NCBI GenBank assembly: GCA_041918255.1
Contig: JAYRWD010000012.1
Location: 1 to 19,123 of the forward strand
Reading direction: 5' to 3'
Source: JAYRWD01 sp041918255
GTDB lineage: Bacteria > Patescibacteriota > Dojkabacteria > B142 > WJKM01
DNA: 19,123 nt
Positions 1-7,259 of the stretch are shown in pieces. The notes below the pieces were generated by a model. The model ran no database searches and was not told where the DNA came from. It worked only from the letters and a program-made list of their open reading frames with translations. Within the stretch, counting starts at the first letter, position 1. The number at the start of each line of letters is the position of its first letter. The position numbers and the translations under genes were made by a program.

Positions 1-73
1 AAAGTTCAAGTTGATATTATTATTTTGAAAATTGTTGTGGTTATTCTTCTTAGATTAATTGATAGATTATATA

Positions 74-643
74 TTAAATAATTGACGACAGAAAATCGAA
101 GGTCAATTCGTTATTTCGTTCTATTGACCATTTCACAGGATTGTTCAGAATATATTGACGTATATTATCAAACGCTTTAGCGTCCCTTATAATGCGATCA
201 TAAAATGAACGTTGCCATTTGAAATTTAGCAATCCGTTTTGGTGTATACATTTCTAAGATGTTGTTTTGAAAGCACCAATTAATTCGGATAATGGTTTAA
301 TTTTTATCGTGTCATTTGATTCCAATTCCGGGGGGAAATATTCGATTTCATCCACACGCGGGGATATTTGATTTTCGATTTGTAAAATCCCGTGAACATG
401 ATCCGGCATTACGATGTATTCATATAATTTCACATATTGATATTGTTTTGCAAACCATAACCATTGATCTTGAACGACGTTACCGTATTTATTCAAAACC
501 ATTTTTTGATTTTTTATTTCACCGAAATATTCTTTGCGATCTTGAACGCAAATTGTGACAAAATAGAACCCATCGCTGGCATAATTGTAATTACCTAAAC
601 GGTTTGGTTTTCGTTCTGGGTGATTTTTCTTTCTATGTAACAT
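74..643 (-). pseudogene. REP-associated tyrosine transposase (RAYT/IS200-like Y1), broken by an in-frame stop
   Basis: The reading frame starts at ATG 643 and shows the RAYT family pattern: an FVTICVQDR strand near residue 28, and the metal-binding HxH of the HUH nuclease in MPDHVHGI (H82, H84). A TAG at 254-256 (codon 130) stops translation. The same frame then continues without a gap to TAA at 74-76 with typical RAYT C-terminal sequence: WQRSFYDRIIRD, with the presumed catalytic tyrosine Y148, and YILNNPVKW. The whole frame is about 189 codons, a normal RAYT length. The 129-residue product lacks the tyrosine nucleophile, so it should be inactive. TAG is a genuine stop for other conserved genes here, so readthrough is unlikely. 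RAYTs are single-copy domesticated relatives of IS200 transposases linked to REP hairpins. A sequencing error at one base is the alternative. Confidence 0.85.
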
Positions 644-684
644 TTTTGGGTATTATTGGTATTCATAAATTAATATTTGCTAGG

Positions 685-757
685 CTGGGAGGGTAGGATT
701 TGAACCTACAACCCTTCCGTTAACAGCGGAACGCACTGCCTGTTGTGCTACCTCCCA
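685..757 (-). tRNA. tRNA-Asn (anticodon GTT)
   Basis: The minus strand folds into a complete cloverleaf: acceptor TGGGAGG with CCTCCCA, D stem GCAC/GTGC, anticodon stem TTCCG/CGGAA with loop CTGTTAA (anticodon at 722-724), and T arm GTAGG-TTCAAAT-CCTAC. Discriminator G and the U1-A72 pair match bacterial tRNA-Asn. The 3' CCA is not encoded. Confidence 0.95.
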
Positions 758-766
758 ATAATAACG

Positions 767-785
767 AAAAAACCCCTTACGGGGT
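767..785 (-). terminator. Rho-independent terminator-like hairpin upstream of tRNA-Asn
   Basis: On the minus strand ACCCC-GTAA-GGGGT, a 5-bp stem with a GNRA-type loop, is followed directly by a run of T. It lies only about 10 nt before the 5' end of tRNA-Asn and about 200 nt after the stop of the 982-1395 gene. It could end that transcript. The tRNA would then need a promoter overlapping the hairpin; a possible -10 (TACAAT) lies at 788-793. Confidence 0.6.
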
Positions 786-793
786 AAATTGTA

Positions 794-858
794 TTGCAAA
801 ATGACAACGCAAAACCCCGAATTAATCGGAATTATTATTAGCGTTGTTATTATTTGCA
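794..858. repeat. Long imperfect inverted repeat with nested hairpin
   Basis: TTGCAAA near 794 pairs with TTTGCAA at the right edge. Inside it, ACAACGC (804-810) pairs with GCGTTGT (841-847), extended by three more pairs including one G-U. An inner CCGA/TCGG hairpin lies at about 817-829. The result is a bulged stem of roughly 65 nt with an AT-rich loop. It may be a transcription end for the 982-1395 gene or a palindromic repeat of the kind RAYT enzymes act on. No second copy is visible in the window. Confidence 0.5.
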
Positions 859-981
859 AGTATTTTCATTATGTATTGATTAAATCAAATTTTCGAGTAT
901 AAATCAAGGGCAAGTAGAAGGTCTATCTATTCCCATCAACACGGACATTTTTTATTTGGAGCAATGACACATGAAGGGTTT

Positions 982-1395
982 CTACCTTGAAAAAACCAAA
1001 TCCTCAAGATTTTTGAACATTCTCTCAATATAAGCAGAAAGCATTTCGTTTGAATAATAATCCTCAAGTATTTCAAAACCATAATCAATAGTTATGGGAG
1101 TCTTCGGACCAGTTTTTTTTAATTCATTTATATCCGTTGACATAAAAAGTTTCCCAGTTACAATGAGATCATTAAGTCCCATAAAATAGGGTAAGTCGCT
1201 TATTGTTGCGTCTGTGATCATTTCAACGGTACTGATATATACAACACCATCAATTATTTTTGCCAGTAAATAAATTGGTATCTCCCCATCGTTTAAAGCT
1301 ATTCCGAAAGCAAAATATTCTGCTTTGCCATCTTTTTGGAGATTTCCTTTAAAGCCTTGTGATTCCAGGTCTTTGATCAAAATTTTTATGTCCAT
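982..1395 (-). CDS. Hypothetical cytosolic protein, 137 aa
   Basis: I do not recognise this family. The product is 137 residues, with no signal peptide and no membrane segment. It has an alternating strand-rich pattern (YFAFGIAL, PIYLLAKIIDGVVYISTVEMI, LIVTGKLFMST) followed by an acidic, helix-prone C-terminus. The mix resembles small alpha/beta chaperone-like folds such as YbjN-type proteins, but this is only an impression. It starts at ATG 1395 with no clear Shine-Dalgarno site and ends with TAG. It stands alone between the tRNA-Asn/repeat region and the end of the giant surface-protein gene, both on the same strand. Its transcript could come from its own promoter or from readthrough of the surface-protein gene. 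Confidence 0.6.
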   Translation of the reverse strand: MDIKILIKDLESQGFKGNLQKDGKAEYFAFGIALNDGEIPIYLLAKIIDGVVYISTVEMITDATISDLPYFMGLNDLIVTGKLFMSTDINELKKTGPKTPITIDYGFEILEDYYSNEMLSAYIERMFKNLEDLVFSR

Positions 1396-1578
1396 ATACT
1401 TGTGAATAAAGAATTAGATATTACACTTATATGTTAGTATGTCGCAGATATCTATTACAAGCAAAAAATATCATATAAACAGGAGTGGGCAGTTATTATT
1501 TTGTACCTCTATTAGTCTACTATTCTGCTCAACAAGTATTTCCAACAGAGTATTTTCAATAAATTTCAACTTATATAC

Positions 1579-4500
1579 TTATATACTTTTTCGTCTTTTT
1601 ATCCCTACTACCGTCAAAGCACCGACAGTTAGAATGCTCGCAACTCCTATCGTGATTGCCCAAGTTAGATCTACACCAGTTCTGGCTAGAACGTTTCCTG
1701 TTACATTTTCGCTTTTGAAATAGTTCCCGAAATTACATGTCGCGAGCTCGGATTCTGATAATGAAACCAAACAGTATGGTGGGTTAATAGGATAAGTCTG
1801 TACCCAATTGGTTTGCAATATTTCCTCAAGACGATAATCGCCTTGATCAAGCTCGATTCTATAATATCCATTCGAATCAGTGGTAAGTATCTGGTTGAAA
1901 GTAGTATTTGTCACACCTATTACTTTAACCTTCCAACCCGGTATCCCAGCTTCGCCAATATCCCATAGACCATTTCGATTTGAGTCATTCCACTTGGCTC
2001 CTTGCACGATTGATTTGCCATTGCTGTCGAGTTGATTGCCAAATCGTAAGCCGGAGATATGCTCTCCTCTATCTAGACTCACGAAGTAACAGTATGAATC
2101 ATCTATTCTATGACCGGATTTTGGATATGTTTGGCGCAAGTTCGGTTCGTCTTCTTCGCACACATAGTAGTCTCGGGCTGAGAGATTATCGAATTTGAAA
2201 TCCCCGCTGGAGTTGGTACGCATCGATTCGATCAGATCATCGTCGTTGGAATAAAGATAAATTGTCCAATCGCTGATTTTATCTTCGCTGGAGTCCTTTA
2301 TGCCATCCCCATCACGATCCAGAAACTTATATCCGGCTATGTATTCATCATCGTCATCGTCGTCGTCTTCTCTAACGTTTCCAAAGTCTAAACCGTTGAT
2401 TTGCGCCCCTTCTGAAAGATTCACGGTATAGCAATATAAACCGTCAAGACGAGAACCACTATCAGGTTCGGTTTGATCCCAATTTGAGCGTTTCTCTTCA
2501 CAAACCCAATATTGACCTGCGGCAAGATTTTCAAAAGAGTAATTCCCATTTGTGTCAGTTTTCTCAGATGCGACCACACGGCGATTTGTCAAATCATCAT
2601 ATAGGTAAATGGTCCAATCTTTCAGTTCATCTTCTCTGGTATCTTGATTACCGTCTTTATTATCATCTTCGTATTTGATTCCAGCGATGGAGGCGGTTCG
2701 AATCACATCATTTGGTTTGTAGTTGCCAAAATCAACTCTCAGAATTTGGTCATTCAATAGATTTACAGTGTAACAAAGAGACCCGTTGTGTATGATATTG
2801 CCTTGTGCTGGTTTCGTCTGTATCCACCCAGATTGCATCGTCTCACAGACGAAGTAAGCGCTCGCCGTAAGGGATGGGAATTGGAAATAGCCATCGTTGT
2901 TTGTGTTAGTCCTTTCCAGAATACTCATATCAGGGGCAAGCAACAATATTTCCCAGTCGGAGAGACCAACTTCTCCAGTGTCCCAGGTTCCATTGTTATT
3001 CGCATCATTAAATTTGGAACCTGTAATTTTACTCTCAAAGATTTGAGGATCATAATAGTTTCCAAATGGGAAAGAATACGATTGATCTAGAGATTCGGTG
3101 TCGATTAAGTAACAATAGTTTCCTTCATGAATCACGATTGGAAGATTAGTAGCGATATTAGGCTCAGTTTGATTCCAGTCTCCAGATTTATTCTGAACTT
3201 CACATAGATAATAAACACTTGGATATATATCGTTAAAAGCAAAGTTTCCATACGAGTCAGTAGTAGTAGTCAAAATTTCTTCCTCTCTTGAGTTTATAAG
3301 TTGTATGACCCAATCTTTCAGTTTATTCTCGTTTGGTGAATCGAAAGTTCCATTGTTATTTGAGTCTGAATATTTGAAGCCAGCAACACGATAACCATTT
3401 GTTCGGTTTCCGAAATCTATGTCTTCGATTATATGAGACCCGTTCCCTATACTGATCGTATAACAGGCATTATTGCCCGGCATAGTCTGTGTCCAATTTG
3501 GTTGAATAACTTCACAGATACTGTATGTTCCTCGGTCAAGTGACTCAAGCTTATAGTATCCATTAGATCCGGTAACATCTGAAGTTTCGCCTTGGTCGTA
3601 TATCTTGTTATTATTTGTGTCTATGAAGATTTTCCATCCAATTAGCCCCGGTTCGCTATAATTGTCATAAATATCTCGTTTTCCATTTCGATTTTCGTCA
3701 TTAAATTTCATGCCTGAGATGGATCCAACTTCAAAATTTCCAAAAGAGTAAACCAGGTCGCTGTTATTAGCGGATAATTGGATCTCGTAACAATATCTAT
3801 TATCTAGCGTAAATACTGGAAGCGATGATTGTGCGTTTGGTTCGGTCTGTATCCAATCTTCTGGGTCTTGTACAGCCTCGCATAAGCCATAAAGTCCAAT
3901 TTCTAGTGCGTCAAATGAGAAATTACCATTTGTATCTGATGTTTCGGATGAGGTATATATCCATTTGTCTAACTCTGTGTTGTGTTTATATAATTCAAAT
4001 CCAAACTCTTCGAGCATGGGTTCGCTATTATCGCGTTTGGAATTCTTGTTTTCATCAGAATACTTAAGTCCATTGATTGAATACGGTATCGGTTCATCTT
4101 CTACTTTTTCATTAACGAAAGAAAAAGTATATTCCATAGTACCCTGTTCGAGTTCGAATACATAACATCCGCCCTCGGGTTTAACTATGTTCCATATTTC
4201 TAAGTCAGGCTTTTCACAAAGAGTATACTCGGCATTATCCGAGAAATTTCCAAGAATATGATCTCCGAAGTCAAATATTCCCTCGCTGTTAGTAATGGCT
4301 GTCTGCTTAGTCCCATTTGGTTCGGTTAGTTCTACTAAAATCCCGCTGATTGGTTTTTCAGGCTCTCCAATACCATCATCGTTTGTATCTTCAAATTTTG
4401 TACCATAGATTGAAATATACACTGGTAAAGGCAGTCGGCATAAGTTTGAGCAGGAATCATTGTTGTTGAAATTCCCATCATCGCATTGTTCTCCAGGATT

Positions 4501-6186
4501 AATGTTGCCATCTCCACAATAGGAAGTACAGGCATTACACTGATTTGATGGTATTAACGTTCCTAAGCCACAAACAAAGGCATCTCCTCGCGCTGTTGTT
4601 TCGCAAGTTTCGTTTTGTTCGCAAGTGTGGTTTCCACATGTTGGTAAGGGCGTCGGCGTAGGTGTTGGAGTTGGCGTAGGAGTTATAGTAGGCGTACAAT
4701 TAGTGAACTTGAAATCTAGATTCACGACATCGCCTTCGTCGCTATCTAATCCACAGTAAGAGTATGAGCCGGAAAATATGTTCTCATTGCCGTACCCATT
4801 CGGATCCAGTGATTTATTTTGACACATTGCATTTTCGTGTCCAGCGGTTACTTGACAATTAGTTAGCGGGTAATTATTGCAGTTTGTTGCAAAGTTAGCG
4901 CCAATTGCCTTTGTGTCGAAGTTGGGAACCAAAGCTGAATAAGGTTGTCCTGTGTCTGAGATTATTCGGTTAGCGGAGTCAGGGTTAACTTTAAGCAGAC
5001 GGACATCAATCCCGTTTGTAAATTTTCCTAAATTTGAATTCCACCTATAAGGAACACTTTGGGAATATCTTCCGTAACTTCCGCTTGATACATTCCAGTC
5101 GCAACCGTCTCCCTGGGGGTCGTCTTGGCAGGCATCTCCTATGAAAGAATCGTGTAAGTAAAGATCAAATCCCGGAAGGTGATATTTCGGACCGTTCCCA
5201 TCCTGACAATAAACTTGACCAGAGACTGTAACCGGATCGGGTCGTATTTCTAAAGCAATTGTATTGCGGCATGATGGGCATGCTTCCGCGTCGGAACCGC
5301 AGACGCTATCGGGATTTATATCTGGATCCCCTTCGGGATTTCCGGTACACCATAGCCCGTCAGTATCTTCTACATTTGCCACTATCATTATTTTATTTAT
5401 ATCATCTGGAACATTGGGCACGGTCCAGGTGTAACTATTAGTTGTTTGGTCAAGTGCTAATTCAACCCAGCTGTTATGTGGGTCTGCGCCGATGGGAAGA
5501 GTACAAAAGTCAAATTCGGCATTATCTTTCCACTCGGTCCAGTAGTAATCAATAGTCGTAGCTTGATTTTGAGGATCAGAAGGATAAGTCGTAATTGTTG
5601 TCTGGTCTCCGTTTCGAACATGTGAAGGCTCTACATCGATCCCACTACAAGTTGGTGAGCCAATAACTCTGCATTGAGACCACTCCATTTCTGTGGGGTT
5701 GGAATATCCGCTAGTGCAAGTCCAGTCTGGACCAGCAGTAGTTTTCGAGCAAGTGTCATTATTTGAGTCGTGGTAAACGAATTCGGCTTCGCAAAAAGTT
5801 GTGCCATCAAACCTATCAATCTGAACCTCTTGGCATCTCATATCAACTGGAGGATCATTTAAATTATCTAGACATACCCTGTAATCATAATCACCCGGTA
5901 GTGCTCCGAGTGGGCAATAATAAGTAGATGTTCGATTAAACGAGCATGAATCAATAGTATTTGAATCGCTTTTATTTTTGGGTGGTTCTATAATGGAGGC
6001 AATCGGAGATGGTGTTATTAATTTGGTTTCGTCAAATTGTCCTATTACAGAAACTTTTTCTACATCATTTTTGCTGAGGACATTTTCGGTTTTTTGGGCG
6101 GGTGTCGCCACAACAAGGATGTTTAACATGAACAAAGAGACCGTAAGCAAGACATTCAATCCTCGCACGGTTATTACCTTTTGCAT
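1579..6186 (-). CDS. Giant secreted SdrD B-like repeat surface protein with LARTG sorting signal
   Basis: This is a 1535-residue extracellular protein. An N-terminal signal peptide (hydrophobic core about residues 9-28, likely cleavage after ATPA) leads into a Cys-rich region of about 460 residues that I cannot assign. A Pro-Thr linker follows at about 497-515. Next is a DUF4215/myxococcal Cys-rich repeat (CGDGNINPGEQCDDGN, about 557-584). Eight tandem SdrD B-like (prealbumin-fold) domains start near residues 589, 702, 820, 930, 1051, 1163, 1280 and 1390. Each domain has a Ca-binding-like loop (for example FNDENRNGKRD), GxYxF, WxQTxP and FGN motifs. Domains 1-7 share a CE...CY cysteine pair. 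A seven-Asp run separates domains 6 and 7. The C-terminus has LARTG (1500-1504), a membrane segment and a KRRKSI tail, which is a cell-wall sorting signal. A divergent sortase gene lies next to it. A role as adhesin or cell-surface layer protein is inferred. Confidence 0.93.
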   Translation of the reverse strand: MQKVITVRGLNVLLTVSLFMLNILVVATPAQKTENVLSKNDVEKVSVIGQFDETKLITPSPIASIIEPPKNKSDSNTIDSCSFNRTSTYYCPLGALPGDYDYRVCLDNLNDPPVDMRCQEVQIDRFDGTTFCEAEFVYHDSNNDTCSKTTAGPDWTCTSGYSNPTEMEWSQCRVIGSPTCSGIDVEPSHVRNGDQTTITTYPSDPQNQATTIDYYWTEWKDNAEFDFCTLPIGADPHNSWVELALDQTTNSYTWTVPNVPDDINKIMIVANVEDTDGLWCTGNPEGDPDINPDSVCGSDAEACPSCRNTIALEIRPDPVTVSGQVYCQDGNGPKYHLPGFDLYLHDSFIGDACQDDPQGDGCDWNVSSGSYGRYSQSVPYRWNSNLGKFTNGIDVRLLKVNPDSANRIISDTGQPYSALVPNFDTKAIGANFATNCNNYPLTNCQVTAGHENAMCQNKSLDPNGYGNENIFSGSYSYCGLDSDEGDVVNLDFKFTNCTPTITPTPTPTPTPTPLPTCGNHTCEQNETCETTARGDAFVCGLGTLIPSNQCNACTSYCGDGNINPGEQCDDGNFNNNDSCSNLCRLPLPVYISIYGTKFEDTNDDGIGEPEKPISGILVELTEPNGTKQTAITNSEGIFDFGDHILGNFSDNAEYTLCEKPDLEIWNIVKPEGGCYVFELEQGTMEYTFSFVNEKVEDEPIPYSINGLKYSDENKNSKRDNSEPMLEEFGFELYKHNTELDKWIYTSSETSDTNGNFSFDALEIGLYGLCEAVQDPEDWIQTEPNAQSSLPVFTLDNRYCYEIQLSANNSDLVYSFGNFEVGSISGMKFNDENRNGKRDIYDNYSEPGLIGWKIFIDTNNNKIYDQGETSDVTGSNGYYKLESLDRGTYSICEVIQPNWTQTMPGNNACYTISIGNGSHIIEDIDFGNRTNGYRVAGFKYSDSNNNGTFDSPNENKLKDWVIQLINSREEEILTTTTDSYGNFAFNDIYPSVYYLCEVQNKSGDWNQTEPNIATNLPIVIHEGNYCYLIDTESLDQSYSFPFGNYYDPQIFESKITGSKFNDANNNGTWDTGEVGLSDWEILLLAPDMSILERTNTNNDGYFQFPSLTASAYFVCETMQSGWIQTKPAQGNIIHNGSLCYTVNLLNDQILRVDFGNYKPNDVIRTASIAGIKYEDDNKDGNQDTREDELKDWTIYLYDDLTNRRVVASEKTDTNGNYSFENLAAGQYWVCEEKRSNWDQTEPDSGSRLDGLYCYTVNLSEGAQINGLDFGNVREDDDDDDDEYIAGYKFLDRDGDGIKDSSEDKISDWTIYLYSNDDDLIESMRTNSSGDFKFDNLSARDYYVCEEDEPNLRQTYPKSGHRIDDSYCYFVSLDRGEHISGLRFGNQLDSNGKSIVQGAKWNDSNRNGLWDIGEAGIPGWKVKVIGVTNTTFNQILTTDSNGYYRIELDQGDYRLEEILQTNWVQTYPINPPYCLVSLSESELATCNFGNYFKSENVTGNVLARTGVDLTWAITIGVASILTVGALTVVGIKRRKSI
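2347..2367 (-). repeat. Poly-aspartate codon run in the surface-protein gene
   Basis: Seven consecutive GAT/GAC codons (residues 1274-1280) are flanked by Glu codons and form the linker between SdrD-like domains 6 and 7. The trinucleotide run could change length by slippage without shifting the frame. Confidence 0.85.
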
Positions 6187-6221
6187 AATGATGGATATGA
6201 AAAATACAAATTATATGTCAT

Positions 6222-6251
6222 ATTATACATCTTATAGTAGTACTTATGCAA
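6222..6251 (-). promoter_or_regulatory. Sigma70-type promoter for the surface-protein gene
   Basis: On the minus strand a -35 TTGCAT (6246-6251) and a perfect -10 TATAAT (6222-6227) are separated by 18 nt. The predicted start lies near 6215, about 30 nt before ATG 6186. It is in the divergent intergenic region shared with the sortase gene. Confidence 0.7.
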
Positions 6252-6301
6252 CCTAGTGAAATGTTAGAACTATTATTTGTATGGTTTGAAATAAAGACCA
6301 G

Positions 6302-6329
6302 TGGAAAATTTTACAAAACTTAATATAAT
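6302..6329 (+). promoter_or_regulatory. Putative promoter for the sortase gene
   Basis: A perfect -10 TATAAT lies at 6324-6329, with a weak -35 TGGAAA (6302-6307) 16 nt upstream. The predicted leader contains a 6-bp hairpin, GACTTT/AAAGTC (6342-6358), followed by a T-rich stretch (6361-6370). That could act as a weak attenuator, but the T tract is interrupted. Confidence 0.45.
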
Positions 6330-6414
6330 TAACCAACAATAGACTTTACGCAAAAGTCCATTTATTTTTAGTCGAGCCCAGCGTAGGATCAAATATTTTA
6401 TTCACAATATCCTT

Positions 6415-7056
6415 TTGAATAAATTTTTACGTAGGATAAATTTATTTTTGACGTTAGTGTCGTTAGGATTTTCTTTCTATCTTGTGCTGTCACCTATATT
6501 GCCACAGATAGAATACTATCTGCAGGCTAAAGATAATACACAAAATGAAGGGGTAGCTATCACAGGTTCTCCAGTTGTTACGCCACAGATAAGCGTGGGA
6601 ACAACTGAGATGATTAAAGCTGAAAGTGAAACTAGGGATAGGGGGCAGGTTCCCATCCAAGGTAATAAACTGATAATTAGTAAAATAGGTGTTAATGGGG
6701 TGATTTTCGAAGGTAAACAACCTGAGACTTTGAATAAAGGTTTTTGGCACAGGCCCGGTACAGGAGATCCTGAAGTCGGAGGCAATTTTGTAATCACTGG
6801 ACATAGATTTATGTATTCGAGCGGACCAAAGACTTTTTATCATCTTGATAAGCTCATAATAGGTGATGTGATTAAGGTTTTTTGGAAAGATATGGAGTAT
6901 AATTACCAAGTATTTGAAATTCAAATAGTAGAGCCATCAGAGCTCGGGGTAGAAGCTTCTACTCCGGATTCGATTCTTACTTTATATACATGCACACCAT
7001 TATGGACAGCCAAACAGCGACTAGTGGTAAAAGCGAAATTGATAGATTTGAATTAA
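6415..7056 (+). CDS. Sortase (class E/D-like transpeptidase)
   Basis: This is a membrane-anchored cysteine transpeptidase that cleaves surface proteins at LPxTG-type signals and joins them to the cell envelope. An N-terminal membrane segment (about residues 9-30) is followed by a low-complexity stalk to about residue 75 and a sortase beta-barrel. The catalytic triad is visible: H130 in ITGHR, C193 in TLYTCTP and R202 in AKQRLVV. The TLxTCTP motif resembles class E/D sortases, and class E enzymes are known to use LAxTG. The divergent neighbour ends in LARTG, so it is the obvious substrate. The start is TTG, because the only later ATG would remove the membrane anchor; no clear Shine-Dalgarno site precedes it. 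The length of 213 residues is normal. The class assignment is less certain than the family. Confidence 0.92.
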   Translation: MNKFLRRINLFLTLVSLGFSFYLVLSPILPQIEYYLQAKDNTQNEGVAITGSPVVTPQISVGTTEMIKAESETRDRGQVPIQGNKLIISKIGVNGVIFEGKQPETLNKGFWHRPGTGDPEVGGNFVITGHRFMYSSGPKTFYHLDKLIIGDVIKVFWKDMEYNYQVFEIQIVEPSELGVEASTPDSILTLYTCTPLWTAKQRLVVKAKLIDLN

Positions 7057-7193
7057 TTAAGTTAATTGTTTTAACGATACTAATTATTGTACAATTTGTA
7101 ATAATTGTTGAATTACGGTCAAATTACTCTAAGAATTTTTTAGATTCTCTTCGGGCTTCTTCTTCGGGAGAATCAGCACAAGGCGAGATATAA
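7002..7193 (+). CDS. Small single-pass membrane protein overlapping the sortase gene
   Basis: This 63-residue frame starts at ATG 7002 inside the sortase 3' end (an in-frame ATG at 6990 is the alternative) and runs 137 nt past the sortase stop to TAA. After a polar N-terminus it carries one strong hydrophobic helix of about 20 residues (LIVLTILIIVQFVIIV). A Ser- and charge-rich tail (SLRASSSGESAQGEI) follows. I do not recognise a family. The helix is encoded entirely beyond the overlap, so it is not a by-product of the sortase sequence. Translational coupling to the sortase is plausible, perhaps for an accessory membrane component. The AT-rich composition could also produce such a helix by chance. 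Confidence 0.5.
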   Translation: MDSQTATSGKSEIDRFELIKLIVLTILIIVQFVIIVELRSNYSKNFLDSLRASSSGESAQGEI

Positions 7194-7259
7194 ATTAAAT
7201 CGTTACGTTAGTATTCACTAGTTTAGTTTGATTGCATTCAATATAAATAAGTATCTCAA

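Noticed and set aside
1439..6256. Several plus-strand open frames opposite the giant surface-protein gene
   Set aside because: They are antisense shadows of a repetitive coding sequence and show no protein family features.
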